64,000 nt of DNA from Blastomussa wellsi (taxonomy: Eukaryota; Cnidaria; Anthozoa; Scleractinia; Plerogyridae), in assembly GCA_947652115.1 (NCBI GenBank), contig OX393564.1, positions 22,617,629 to 22,681,628 of the forward strand, read 5' to 3'. Numbering within the stretch: position 1 is the stretch's first letter; every line of letters begins with the position of its first letter. The notes below the pieces were generated by a model. It did no database searches. It worked only from the letters and a program-made list of their open reading frames with translations, and had not been told where the DNA came from. Positions 1-11,146 of the stretch are shown here, piece by piece. A program made the translations under genes and the position numbers.

Positions 1-294
1 GACATTTTGACACTTCTTCATGGCTTATTCTCTTTTTCTATAAATCTTCATTTCCATGGTCCTAAGACCTTAATTTTCTTTTACAACAATGAAAATTCGT
101 TTTAACTTTCTGTAGAAATATTTTTACTTCTGTTAAGATTTGTTATAAACGTAACGGAAAGAAATTAAGTGCTCGCCGTAAGCAGGGCAAAATATTAATC
201 GTTAATCGTAAAAGCCACTGCACCATCCCAATGAGACCCTCGTACATGGGCGGGTGCAGGCATGCCTACGGACACGTTTTCGTTCATATCTCAC

Positions 295-3200
295 CTGCTC
301 TTTGAATAGAACGAAGAAAACAATAGAAAATCCAACGATGAAGACGAAGAAGACCAACAAAACCTTGAAAACCGTCTGAGTAACCTCTACAAACATAGTG
401 ACATAGATTCCAAACAGACGAAATCGCCGCAGAAACAGAAACAGGTTTATATAGCAGAGGGATATTGATGTCACACCCAGTATCCAAAGGCGGTCAGAAT
501 TTTTCATTTCCTTGAACAGATCGTCCCTGGAATCATCGGGCAAGACAAATGGTATCGTGAAAGCAAATGTGGTACCATACAGGGCCCATTCCAGTAAATT
601 GCTGAGTTTCGTAAAGTATCTAAGCCGCTCCATTGATATTTGTAAAATCTCCTTCAACAGATGGACAACGGTGAAGCTAAATACTATGAACGACAATCCT
701 TTTCGGGGATACATTTGGCTCTTGTGTGTAGGCATATTTTTCCCGGGAACAAACCCTTCTCTCGCATTGATGATAAAAGCTGAATAGAGACTAACAAACA
801 CCAAATACCACAGAAAGTTGAAGTAGTGAATGAAGCGCCCAAAGGTCGACCACTTTAGATTTAACAAAACCTGAGTCAGTGGGTGAAGTAGCAGTGTTTT
901 TCGCTTGTGTTTCACCATGGTGCTGGGTCCGAAGAAACGCCGTCCACGTAGGAAGGCTGGGTCGTCAGGACCTGGGTCTAGAAGGTGGAAGTCGTAAGTA
1001 ATGGTGAACTCTAGATCGTTCGAGTTCGTCTTCTCCGATCGCTTTACACAACGATCCATCAACAGCTCGGCGCTTTCCGGAAAGTGCTCTATCAGCAGCT
1101 TCATAGGAGTGTGCCCTTGCATGTCCTTTTGTTCCATCATTTCGGGCCATCTATTGAGTAGAAACAATAATTAGGATAATAATAATAGACCTCTTCAGCT
1201 TCGTATGTACATTGCCCATTTCAAATCATGTGATGCTCTCTAGAGAATTTGTTTTTTGTTTATCTGCAAATTATTCATTCATTTTCAGGCATATTTTTTT
1301 TTGGAAGAAAAAATTCTCAAGGGTAACATAACGTGGTCTGAAATGGGACAAACCAAACTAAAGAGGTCTATTTGGGCTAATGCGCTCAGATTTATATGAA
1401 ACTTCAAGAAATAGTTGAATGATTTTTGAAACAATGACAAAATTAATTTTGTCATTGTTTTCCAAATAAGAACACTAACATAAATACTCAAGAACAAAAC
1501 ATGATTTAACCTTGGATTTTTGATCATTGCCAATGCTACTTCGCCATTCCCTGCCTGGGCTGCTGTCTCTAAACACGTGAGACTCTGCATGTTACGAGCA
1601 TTCATACTTGCCCCATTTGTTAACAGCAAGTTTATAATGCCCACGTGACCCTGTCGACAGGCCACGTGCAATGCGGTGTCCCTGTCGATAGTTACGTCGT
1701 CCAATGATGCACGGAAATTTAGTAATTCTTGACACGCCTTTTCTCGGCCCAGCTTTGACGCCCACAGTAATGGTGTCCAGTGGCTGTTGTCCCTGCTACT
1801 TGAGTCAGCACCGAGTTTCAAGAGAATGTGGCAAACTTTCCTGAGTGTAGAACGAGGTTTCAGTAAGTGTTGGTTGCTATCAAAAATCAAATTGCACAGA
1901 TAAATGTTTAAAGGAAGTCTTTCTTACTTCGAAGATATCTGCCTGATAAATTGGGCTTCAGAAATCTACCCTACGAACAATTATTGGTTTAGCTATCTTA
2001 ACAGGATTGTATTGACAAGTGGAATGTGTTGCCCCTGTCAGTTCGCCAGACTTCAGGCATTTTCAATTTTAAGAAGGGAGTAGGGGGCTTCGAAAAGTGG
2101 TGCTGTTGTTGATACTTTTATTTGATTTTTTAAGGTGGTTCTGCCTTGCATGGGGATTAACGTCTCTTTTGCTGACAATCCTTATGGCACCCTTCTTTTT
2201 CTTCTTCACTTGTATTATACTTTACCTAGTTTTTGTATTTTCTAGTCCATTAAATTGTAATAAATAAATAAATTTTGTTTTCTTGTGAATAAAAATCGTT
2301 CTCATGGCATAGTCTCTATATTCTTATGCTGTGTTCATATGCTTGTTTAATGTCCGTTTAAGACCATTATTTATTCAGGATACACGTTCACCTGTTCCCA
2401 TTCATGACAGCGTTGTGAAGTGGAGTTCTTCCTTGTTCATCTCGTTCATTCAGTCCAGATTTAGAGGCCACTCGTCGTGCCAGTGCTTCCACTTGTTCGT
2501 ACATTCCATACTGAGCAGCAAGATGCAGAGGAGTTTGTTGTGTCTCATCATGGAATGTTAATCGTTTTTGTTTGTCCAAAAGTACGTCCATTACCTGGAT
2601 GAAGTAAAATATTATGACGAAAATACGTAACAAGAGTTAAAAAGATAAAAATGTACTGCTATTTTGTTTGCTTTAGGAAAATGAGACGTTATAGGTATTT
2701 GAAATTTCCAGTCCAACTTCTTTTGCTCCTATTAATTTTGTTACATATCTTTGAAATCTTATTTTAGTCTAAATATTCTAGTTTCAAGTATTAGCACACA
2801 GGGAGAATAAACAAAAAAAGCTGGTTTTGTAGTTGGGAGAAATGGAAGGCAATAATGAACTTACCCTAACATCCTTAACCATGGCGGCATAATGTAACGG
2901 AACCCTCTCGTTCACGTCAGGTCTATAGAGATTCCGCAAAACAGGCCTCTCTTTCAGTAGCATGCGCAGTGTCTCCAGATGCTCATTCTCAACCGCCATG
3001 TGTACGCAGTTCTTCATGTCAATATCACTTGCTTTGATGTCAGCCCCTCTTTGGAGAAATAGTCTTGCGCACTTAGTCTGGCCAGCGGCTACAGCTTCCA
3101 GAAAAGGTGTGCTGCACCGTGCATCACGTGTGTCAATATCAACGCCATGATCAAGGAGAAACGAAGTGATGTCACTCCAGTTAAATGCAGCTGCCCTGAA

Positions 3201-6200
3201 AGATAAGCACACAAGCCAAACTATTGTGCCCGCTTGACAGGAATCACTGTACTTCATAAAGGTTTTGGTCCTTTCCTCCACTATATAGCACATAGCACAT
3301 TTGAACGCTCGGTGTGTTGTGAAAGGAAAAACGAAAACATATTGCTTCATCGAAAATCTCTAGACCAGTAAGGGTCATCAGATCGACGTTGTGTTGTACA
3401 CCCAATAGTACAATAGGATTTGTAATTTGTTAAAAGGATTAAATCAGTTTTCCTTTAGTGCATGATGATAACTACAAGTAGGCTAATGTCATCACGGCCT
3501 GTCCAGAGACGTTTCTATTTTTGTTACCTATCGCACGTTGACGCTCGTCTACGCTGAGTAAGCAAGGGATTGAACATTTAGCTATGAAGATATTCTAAGA
3601 GTAAAGTCTCATTTTATAAGCAGGAGTACATTAATACTGGTAAACAAGCAATTACCCTACTTACCTGTGAAGTACAGATTTAGAATCTGCGTTCCTGATG
3701 TTCACATCAGCTCCTTTGTGTACCAAGAACTCGACCATTTGCATGTTTCCTTTCACTGTTGCCACATACAGTGGCGTCTCGCTATTCGTTTTAACGGCAT
3801 TGATGTCCGCGCCGTTCTGAAGACAAATTTGAGCCGTGTTGAGATCGTTTGTTCCTGCTGCCAGATGAAGAACTGTGCTACTATCCGCGTCACGATCTTC
3901 GACGAGCTCTGTAATATCCTGTCTTTCCTTAGTTGCTGAAAGAAATAAACTGACTAGTAGGCTAACGGTTGAGCTCTCTTCAGCCAGCATGAAGCTATTT
4001 TAAACAAGAAGTTCCGCGGTATAAAAGTTGACTGGCCTGGCCATTCCCACGCCCAGCTGTCAATCGCGTAACAGCTGACAAACAACCCGCGCTTTACTAA
4101 AGACAGTTGCTGGGAAAATGCATTTCATTTTTGTTGAGAATGTTGTGCAAAATATTAGCAAGCTATATCTTGTCTTACCCAGGTTATCTTTTAGTTTCAT
4201 GAGATTTTGAAGCGTGTTTAGTTTGCAGGACGCTTGACTCTACAACATGCGATGAATGCAAAGGTACAAATTCGCACTGCGCACCCGACAGCTGTGAGAT
4301 GTGAGAGGCTCTTTCCATTTTATAGTGGAACCATGGTTATTTTCCGGTGCGGATTCTGATCCTGATTTTGATTGGCACGACGCATTTGATTATGTTTCTG
4401 TTATAAAGTTAAGTTCCTACCCCATCCATCCGGTTTTACCCTCAAAAAACCATGCATGTATTTCCCTGATCGCCTTGTAAGTGAACAAGTTGTGGTTTTA
4501 CTTACCTGTTCTTAAAATCAGTGCAGCAACCTCACTGTTTCCATTAAATACAGCTGTATGAAGAGGAGTCATGAGCTCGGTGGACTTAGCTCTTATGTCA
4601 GCTCCTTGTTCAAGAAGCATGTTTGAAATCGCTGCGTTTCCACTGACACAGGCCAGATGAAGCGCAGTCATGTGAGAGGAGTCCTTTAAGTTGACGTCAT
4701 CTTTGGCGTGACGCACAAGAAGTCCCGCCACTTGGTCATTCCCTCGGCGGGCTGCAAAGTGCAGTGCCGTGCTACCATTGGTTGATACCAAAGCAGGGTT
4801 TGCGCCTCTCTCGATCAGCAACTTGGCGGTTTCTACGCAGTTAAATCTGAAAAAAATCGAAATTTAGCCGTAAATCAAATGGAAAATATAATCCACTGTT
4901 TTAGAGACAAATCTCAGTTACGTAGTCCTTATTTGTAGCATTCTAAAATGAAAATGGATCGTTATGAAAAACCTGCTTGTAGCTAATTAAAAGTTGGTCA
5001 TTTTCATGATCTAAACTCTTATCGAAGATACCTCTCGACCAATGAGCGAGCCAACTTTCTGACGGTTGTTATATAAAATTCTGCTGTCAGATAATCCATT
5101 GCTCAATTGCCCTAGATCAACAACTCTGAGCAGAAAGACCTTTATTCGAACTTGCATGAAATTCTAAAACATTGCTAGGAATTTTCATTTAATATTGTCG
5201 ACTATTTAAATATCCTTTGGCTCAGGAGGGCGGTGGCGGGTTGGGAGAAAAGCAACTTTCCGTACATTCTCTTAAATGGAATCTGATGTTCTCATAACTT
5301 GCAAGGCAATCATTTGGGTGGGGATACCTCAAAAGCGCAAGACAAGTGCGTCTGTGTTCATTAGCATTAGGTGAGTACGTAAGATCAAATTATAACCAAA
5401 AATTCAACAACTTACAGTAACATGGCGGCCAGAAGGTTAGTTCGACACTGTACGTTTTTAAAGAAGCTTAAAAAGTTTCCTCATATTCTCATTCTAAACT
5501 TGTCGTTGTGTTAAAGTTTTCATTTGAAAATGTCTTTCACTTGCATTAAAATGAACGAACAGGTGAAACTCATTTTTGCGCGAAGACTCGTTTAGAAACG
5601 GAGGCAAAAGGCAACTCGGCGTGGCCCTGATTGTGAGCCAACTGAACATCTGGAGACAGATTGGTTAATCGGAGAAGTAAAACGAAATGAAAATTTACCA
5701 ACTTCGCTAAATCGTAAATGTGTTTGGAGATCAGTTCCAACATCCTTACTAGAACACAATTTACATTCATGAATCACATACTTCAGGGAAACTTGTAATT
5801 GCTTTATTGTATTATTTGCAAGACTTCTGAATCGTGGTTCAAAGGGCCTGTGAAGGGTTTTCAGAGCGAAATGTTTGCAGCCAGTTTCCGCGACAGCAGC
5901 GTTTGCATTATTGTCCCGGGCTTTGCTTTTTTCTCACTTGTTGCTCTGTGCGGAACAGGGGAGGATCTAGGGGGAGGGTGCAGCGTGTGCGCACCCCTCC
6001 CTGAGATGACCTGACTTTCTAATACAACTAGTGTTCTGCTTACGCCACCCATCAATTACGCATTCCTTAGTAGTGCACCCCCTCCTGAGAAAAATCCTGC
6101 ATTCGCCCATGCAGAATACATTTACTTATTAACATCAACTTCAACCAAATTCTCGCATCTGATTGGTTCTCAGCACGCTTTTTTTACCAAGGTCCAATAT

Positions 6201-7602
6201 TAAGAGTCCAATAACTAAACTTCGAGTGCCGCGCACGCTTAATTTGGCTGCCTACTTTTGGGTGAATGACTCCTTCCGGTCCACCTGCCGTTCGGTGGTC
6301 CGATTTTCACTGGTATGATTACAGACCAAATATGACTCCACTCAGCCCTTTCATCATAACATCCCTGCATGCTCTAAGGCAAATGTTTCTTGCGATTTTA
6401 AGTGAACGTTAGGGGCTGTTCACTGCGAAGTTGACTTCATCTCGTTAACCTTGGCTGACAGCCAAGTTTCAGCATAACTGAATGACTATCGTTTTAGCAG
6501 GTGACCAGCGTGTTTAACGTTGCTTGGCGCTCGCTCATTGAATTTATTGAATGCACTCTATCTTTTATATTGTTATCTATAAAAGCGTTGAAGTTCCTGT
6601 TAGATGTTTGTCAAACATGATCGGATTGTATTCTCCATATTTTTCTGTACGAAGCATCAATCCAGCCACAGGCATTGGACATCGAAATCCCCTTCCTCGT
6701 TTTAGGCGACATACCTATACCAGTTGTTTCACCATCGATATTGTTTGAAACGCTGCCTCATCACAAACACTTGAATGCACGCTAGAGGCCCGGGCTAGAG
6801 CATGCACACATTAACTGAAGGCCAATCCGGAGAAAAAGTTCAACGTTCAAATTTATCGGGATATGTGTGGACGTAGCCTTAGTTGTTTCACGTTTTTTTT
6901 TTTGCTTTTCGTTTCTTTCTTTCTGCAAACTCATGAAAATTCCCTCACGTGACCATTAGCTTATTTTACGTAACAATTAATTTCCCTGAAGGCTTTTGCT
7001 GCGAAATCTTTTTTACATTATTTTAGATAAGTCTTTAAATTGGATTGACAGGTTTAGGGATCTCGATACTTTGAAATCTTTTTTTAAGTTTTTTCCACAT
7101 GTTAATTTTGAAATAGAAAGTTTTCTTTCACTTTCTTCGTTGTTCGTCGAGCAATCAACTTCCTCATGTATTCATTATTTAATATTCGACTTAATTTTAA
7201 AACATTTCACGAAAAGAAATTTCAGCGAACCAACATGATGTAAAACGTAACTATCAAAAGTTCCTTTGCCAGATTAACTGACCTTGCAGCGATGTGTAGT
7301 GGTGTGAGGTTGTCTTCTCTCGTTCGCACATCAATTTCTGCACCGTCATCTAACAGAGATCTAACAACTTCAGCTCGATCATACTGTGCAGCCTGATGGA
7401 TCGGAGCGAGCCCTGATTCGTCTAGCTTGTCGACATTTTTCGTGCTCTCCTTTTTCCCACGATTTTCGTTCACAAGATTTGCTATTCCGTCTAGCACAGC
7501 AACCCACAAGCTGGTGGCGGAACGAGGTCTTGGTTTTTCATCTTCACTCACTTCAGAATTTGGCATTTGTTCTCTCGTATTATCACCAAATTCGTTTTCC
7601 AT
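295..7602 (-). CDS. TRPA1: TRPA1-like ankyrin-repeat cation channel, 3' part off the window
   Basis: Seven minus-strand exons join in frame with GT-AG junctions: 7602-7283, 4846-4506, 3935-3665, 3195-2865, 2594-2392, 1840-1511 and 1150-295, giving 884 codons so far (human TRPA1 is about 1,119 residues). I chose the start at 7602 because it is the first ATG (MENEF) and has G at -3 and G at +4. Exons 1 to 6 encode a long run of ankyrin repeats, with repeated TPLH/TALH motifs and GADI/GADV turns. The last visible exon has a pre-membrane linker beginning RWPEMME, then five hydrophobic segments, roughly HYFNFLWYLVFV, GLSFIVFSFTVV, LEWALYGTTFAF, LWILGVTSISLCYIN and TVFKVLLVFFVFIVGFSIVF. Order and linker match TRPA1. 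The pore, S6 and C-terminus must lie left of position 295; I see no exon in 1-294. The family forms a plasma-membrane calcium-permeable sensor. Two of the three linker cysteines used for electrophile sensing in vertebrates appear to be replaced. Confidence 0.9.
4847..7282 (-). other. Large first intron of the TRPA1-like gene
   Basis: This 2.4-kb intron separates the first exon from the second and keeps the frame (AG|A, Arg). Apart from the MITE at 5956-6112 I see only AT-rich sequence and short open frames without coding character. Confidence 0.7.
5956..6112 (-). mobile_element. hAT-like MITE, family A, copy 1
   Basis: About 157 bp in TRPA1-like intron 1. It is the reverse complement of the elements at 16689, 42592 and 55809. 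Ends resemble CAGGGGCGGATCCAGG, and the interior holds a GTGCACC...TTCTAATATAACTA block. It has no coding capacity. The CAGGGGCGG-type termini suggest a non-autonomous hAT element, but no exact 8-bp target duplication was found. Confidence 0.65.
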
Positions 7603-8800
7603 GACTGAAAGCTCGTAATTTTTTCTACTCGTAATCACGATTTGCACACGGTGATGTCACGGTTTTCTCACTAGAGTAACAGGGTGGATCAACTTATGAA
7701 AACGCAATGCGCTATTGTCACGTCGTGTGCAAACTTTGTGATGTACACGCAGTTTTCCACGTTAGTTTTCCACGTTCTAGCTCTACAGTCAGTGACAGTC
7801 AATCAGTGACGTTTTAGAGCTCCGTGAAAGATGACAACAACAACGACTTTATTTGTACCCTACATGATAAATTATACATTGAAATAAAACTAAGTAAATT
7901 GAAATTGAAATTAAAAGCAAATACTGATGATTCGGGCATATAGGCGTACGGGCCGGGGGGGCCTTAGTTGTTCACTAGGGAGGCTTGGTTGTTCACCTGG
8001 TTTTTTTTTTTTACAAAAATCTACCAGGTTGATCCCATGGTGCGCCCTAAAAAAGCAGTACCCCAATACAATACAAATTTCACTGTCATGCTCGAGATGG
8101 TAGTAAAAGGGTGGACCCCTAATCTGCAAGAAAGACATGGCATTACATATTAAATATGTAAACTAAACATTATGTAAACTTACTTTGGCGGATCAAGATT
8201 GAGTGAAGGGGGGGGGCGTGCAGAGCTTCGGAAAGTGGGCCGCAGAAGGCGGACTCATCTTGGGGGTCGGGAAATTTTGAAATTCAAGTCCTCGGAAACG
8301 TGATTTCCAGCGTTTTGACGTATGATTATAGACTGTTTAATACCTTTAAAAACCATCCCTGTTTTACGCTGAGTACGCTCAAGTTTCTACAATAACCGAG
8401 ATCGATTGAGAAAATAAAAATAAATTCACTGTAATATGGTAAAATCCCGAAGATTCATCCTCCTTTTTTTAACACGATCACTTGTCAGAGTCCGCACGAT
8501 TTTGGCCCACTGGAACCAATCAAAAGAGGCAAACTGCGTATGTTTCTGGCAGCGGTTACCAATTCCCCAATCTTTTTAACAATCTTGTTCCCAGATCCCA
8601 ATAACACACAAGTTCTCATAGTTACGAGCCGTGAAACTAAATTGTCCACCAGGGAGAATTAAATTGACCAGGGGCTTTTTAAAAATCCAGCAGGTATCAG
8701 GGAGGTCATAATTCCACCTGGGAGGGCAAAATAACCCACCGGGTCGGGTTTCACCAGGTCTGTTACTCACTCCTGCAAATTAATTCCAAATTGAACGAGA
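7603..8800. other. Spacer upstream of the TRPA1-like gene
   Basis: No gene recognised. The sequence next to 7602 should hold the TRPA1-like promoter, but no clear TATA box is visible. A G-run and short low-complexity tracts occur around 8205-8220. Confidence 0.5.
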
Positions 8801-8810
8801 AAAAACGCAA

Positions 8811-9100
8811 GTGAAGTATATATGAAATAATTCATATTTGAACTGCGGGTGTAGATGAAAGTATAGAATGATCATCGCAGTGAATTTTCAATTGGAATGA
8901 AGCCTGAAAAGCTCCAGGGTTTCGACGGGATTCGAACCCGTGACCTCCGCGAATACCGGTGACATGCTCTACCAACTGAGCTCTGGAGCCACACATTGGG
9001 AGCGATGACAATTTATTGAGTTCATATTTTCCCGTGGACTGAAATTATGTGAAGCATATATGAAATAATTCATATTTGAACTGCGGATGTAGATGAAAGT
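8811..9100 (-). repeat. tRNA-containing repeat unit with 50-bp direct repeats at both ends
   Basis: Nearly identical blocks of about 52 bp at 8811-8862 and 9049-9100 (starting GTGAAGYATATATGAAATAA) lie 238 bp apart and bracket a tRNA-like sequence. The arrangement looks like one full unit plus the start of the next in a tandem family. Confidence 0.75.
8911..8990 (-). tRNA. tRNA-like sequence, probably a pseudogene or repeat-borne copy
   Basis: On the minus strand the 5' end GGCTCCA pairs with 3' TGGAGCT. The D arm (GCTC AGTTGGTA GAGC) and the T arm (ACGGG TTCGAAT CCCGT) are perfect, and the B box GGTTCGAATCC is intact. The anticodon arm does not fold cleanly in the standard register, and eight extra bases (CGAAACCC) separate the T arm from the acceptor strand. 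A functional tRNA is therefore unlikely. No anticodon is assigned. Confidence 0.5.
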
Positions 9101-9561
9101 GGGTGATGGTTTGATTACCGATAGGTATGGTCGATTTTGAGCAGTGCATGACAGCACAAGGTTATCGAGGCCAAGACGACTTTTGTTAGCAATTTTATGA
9201 CGTAGCCTAACATATCAGTCTCTACGTTGCAAGTTGTATTCTTTTAATTAGTCGGGTTTTTTTCGGAAAGCGACCCATAAATGCCTTAATACGTATATAC
9301 GTCTTTAGAAACAGCGATTGATGCACCAAGTACATTTGATCAACCTTATTAGCTGCCAACAATCATAAGAATCTTTTAGAAAGACTCGTGATCCAGAAGT
9401 TCTGGATTGAAAATCGACGTTTCTCCAAAACAATATATAACTGAAATTGTGTTCGGTAGCTTGGAATTTGTACCTTTCCATTTGGGATTTTTAAATGTTA
9501 CATTACTTGCAGAAAAATTCGGACGTTTTACTTCGACGTTTAATTTTCGGACACTTTTTAT

Positions 9562-9736
9562 CTCGGAGGGAGGTGTGGTTGCCTAATTGTTAGCGAGCTG
9601 GACTCCGGATTTGACGGTCGTGTTCGAGCCCAGGCCGGGGCACTGCTTTGTGTTCTTGGGCAAAACACTTGACTCTCACAGTGCCTCTCTTCGCCCAGGT
9701 GTATAAATGGGTACCGGCGAAATAATAGGGAGTTTA
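9562..9736 (+). mobile_element. tRNA-derived SINE, 3'-truncated copy
   Basis: The head has A-box-like TGGTTGCCTAATTGTTAGCG and B-box-like GTGTTCGAGCC sequences. The shared SINE body follows (CGGGGCACTG, TTGTGTTCTTGGGCAA, GGTGTATAAATGGGTACC) and stops after GGCGAAATA, before the GCGATGGACTAGCATCCC tail seen in other copies. Confidence 0.75.
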
Positions 9737-9739
9737 GCA

Positions 9740-11146
9740 AAGGCGACGGCAACGAAAACGCCATTTCAAAATATAACTTCTCGTTTCTGTGACGCTTTCG
9801 CGATTACTGAAATTGTTTAACTTGGAAAATGCTGACGAATTGTCCAGGAACTAAATTATTATGAACGGCGTTAACATGCGCCCATGTTCTCGAGAAAACA
9901 TAAAATTTGGTCATTTCACGTTGTTGTTTTGCAGATGACGGCACAGAAATGTACAAAACTATAAAACGCACGTGGAGAGCGATTGTTTTTGCTTATTAAA
10001 CTTATTGTTTTGTGGCGAAGTCAGTCTTGCTCCGAGGGTTTTCTCCGAGTTCTCCGGTTTTCCTCCTTGCACAAAAAACAACACTCCCAGTTTCCAATTT
10101 GATATGGAACACACGTCCCCACAAGCTTGTAGCTTTATTAAAATACTGCTAATTATTATAATATTATTGTTATTGTTATCATTGTCAGTACTGGTCATAT
10201 TAGCCCGATGGACACCCATTCTGAGTTATGTCTCACTTGGTGATACAATTCACACTTCATTTTCTTTCCATTGTTACTTGTTTTCATCGGAACTTAATTG
10301 AGGCAAATTTCGGGCGATTTGTCAGAAAACTAAATTTGGGGAAAATTTAATAAAAAGGTAACCTGAGAATAGGCGCTAGTTTTCATATCTTATGATGACA
10401 TCAAACAAAACGACAACAAAAAGGGCGCTTACCTTAAATCAGAAAGGGCTAGCCAGAATGGTCCGTTCAAGAAGAGAATTCCGGCTAGAGTTGGATCGGT
10501 CAATTCTTAAACTGAATTTGCCCGCCTGATGAAATTTTATAAAAATTAGGGAAAATCCTCTAAAGAAAGGCCTATTCATTAATAAATATACTGCTCTGGC
10601 CGACCAGCCCTGACTAATGGTAAGCAACCAAAACTTAAAACAGAACTTTTTTGCATACAGTTCAGAATTACATGATTCGGAAGGCGAGAGCGTGAACATG
10701 TAAGCTGGCATTAAGCTTAGAGTGAGTTTCAATTCAATTGAGTGTCGTAAAACCAAACCCAAAGTAATTACTTTGGCCAATCACAAAGGACGGAGACAAT
10801 TCAGTCATCCAATCAAAATTCGAAGTAGCAACACATAGCCGAGAGAAAATAGAAAGCGTGGGAAAACATGCACGCACGAGTCACGATTGGTTTTGGTTGA
10901 TTGGTTCAAAAAGTGGCGCAAGATTTTCAAACCAATCAGAGAGCGTGATAGTGCAAAACAAATTGAAAGCATTTTGCTAATTGCAGCACTTTCGGCACCC
11001 AATTGAATACCGGGGGGGGGGGTTATATGTTGCATCATTAATTTTCGCGACAGCTTTTTGTGGGTCTTGAATTTTACGAATTTCTTGCAATAAGTACTGC
11101 GAAAATAAGTAAAAATAAAGTACATAGAAATGCTCAGACGGTGGAA
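9740..11146. other. Non-coding spacer between the SINE and the aminotransferase gene
   Basis: No gene recognised. It contains an unclassified AT-rich repeat-like stretch and a run of 10 G at 11012-11021. The open frames here lack coding signals. Confidence 0.5.

Noticed and set aside
8911..8990. Functional tRNA gene
   Set aside because: The anticodon arm does not pair and extra bases interrupt the acceptor stem, so only a tRNA-like call is supported.
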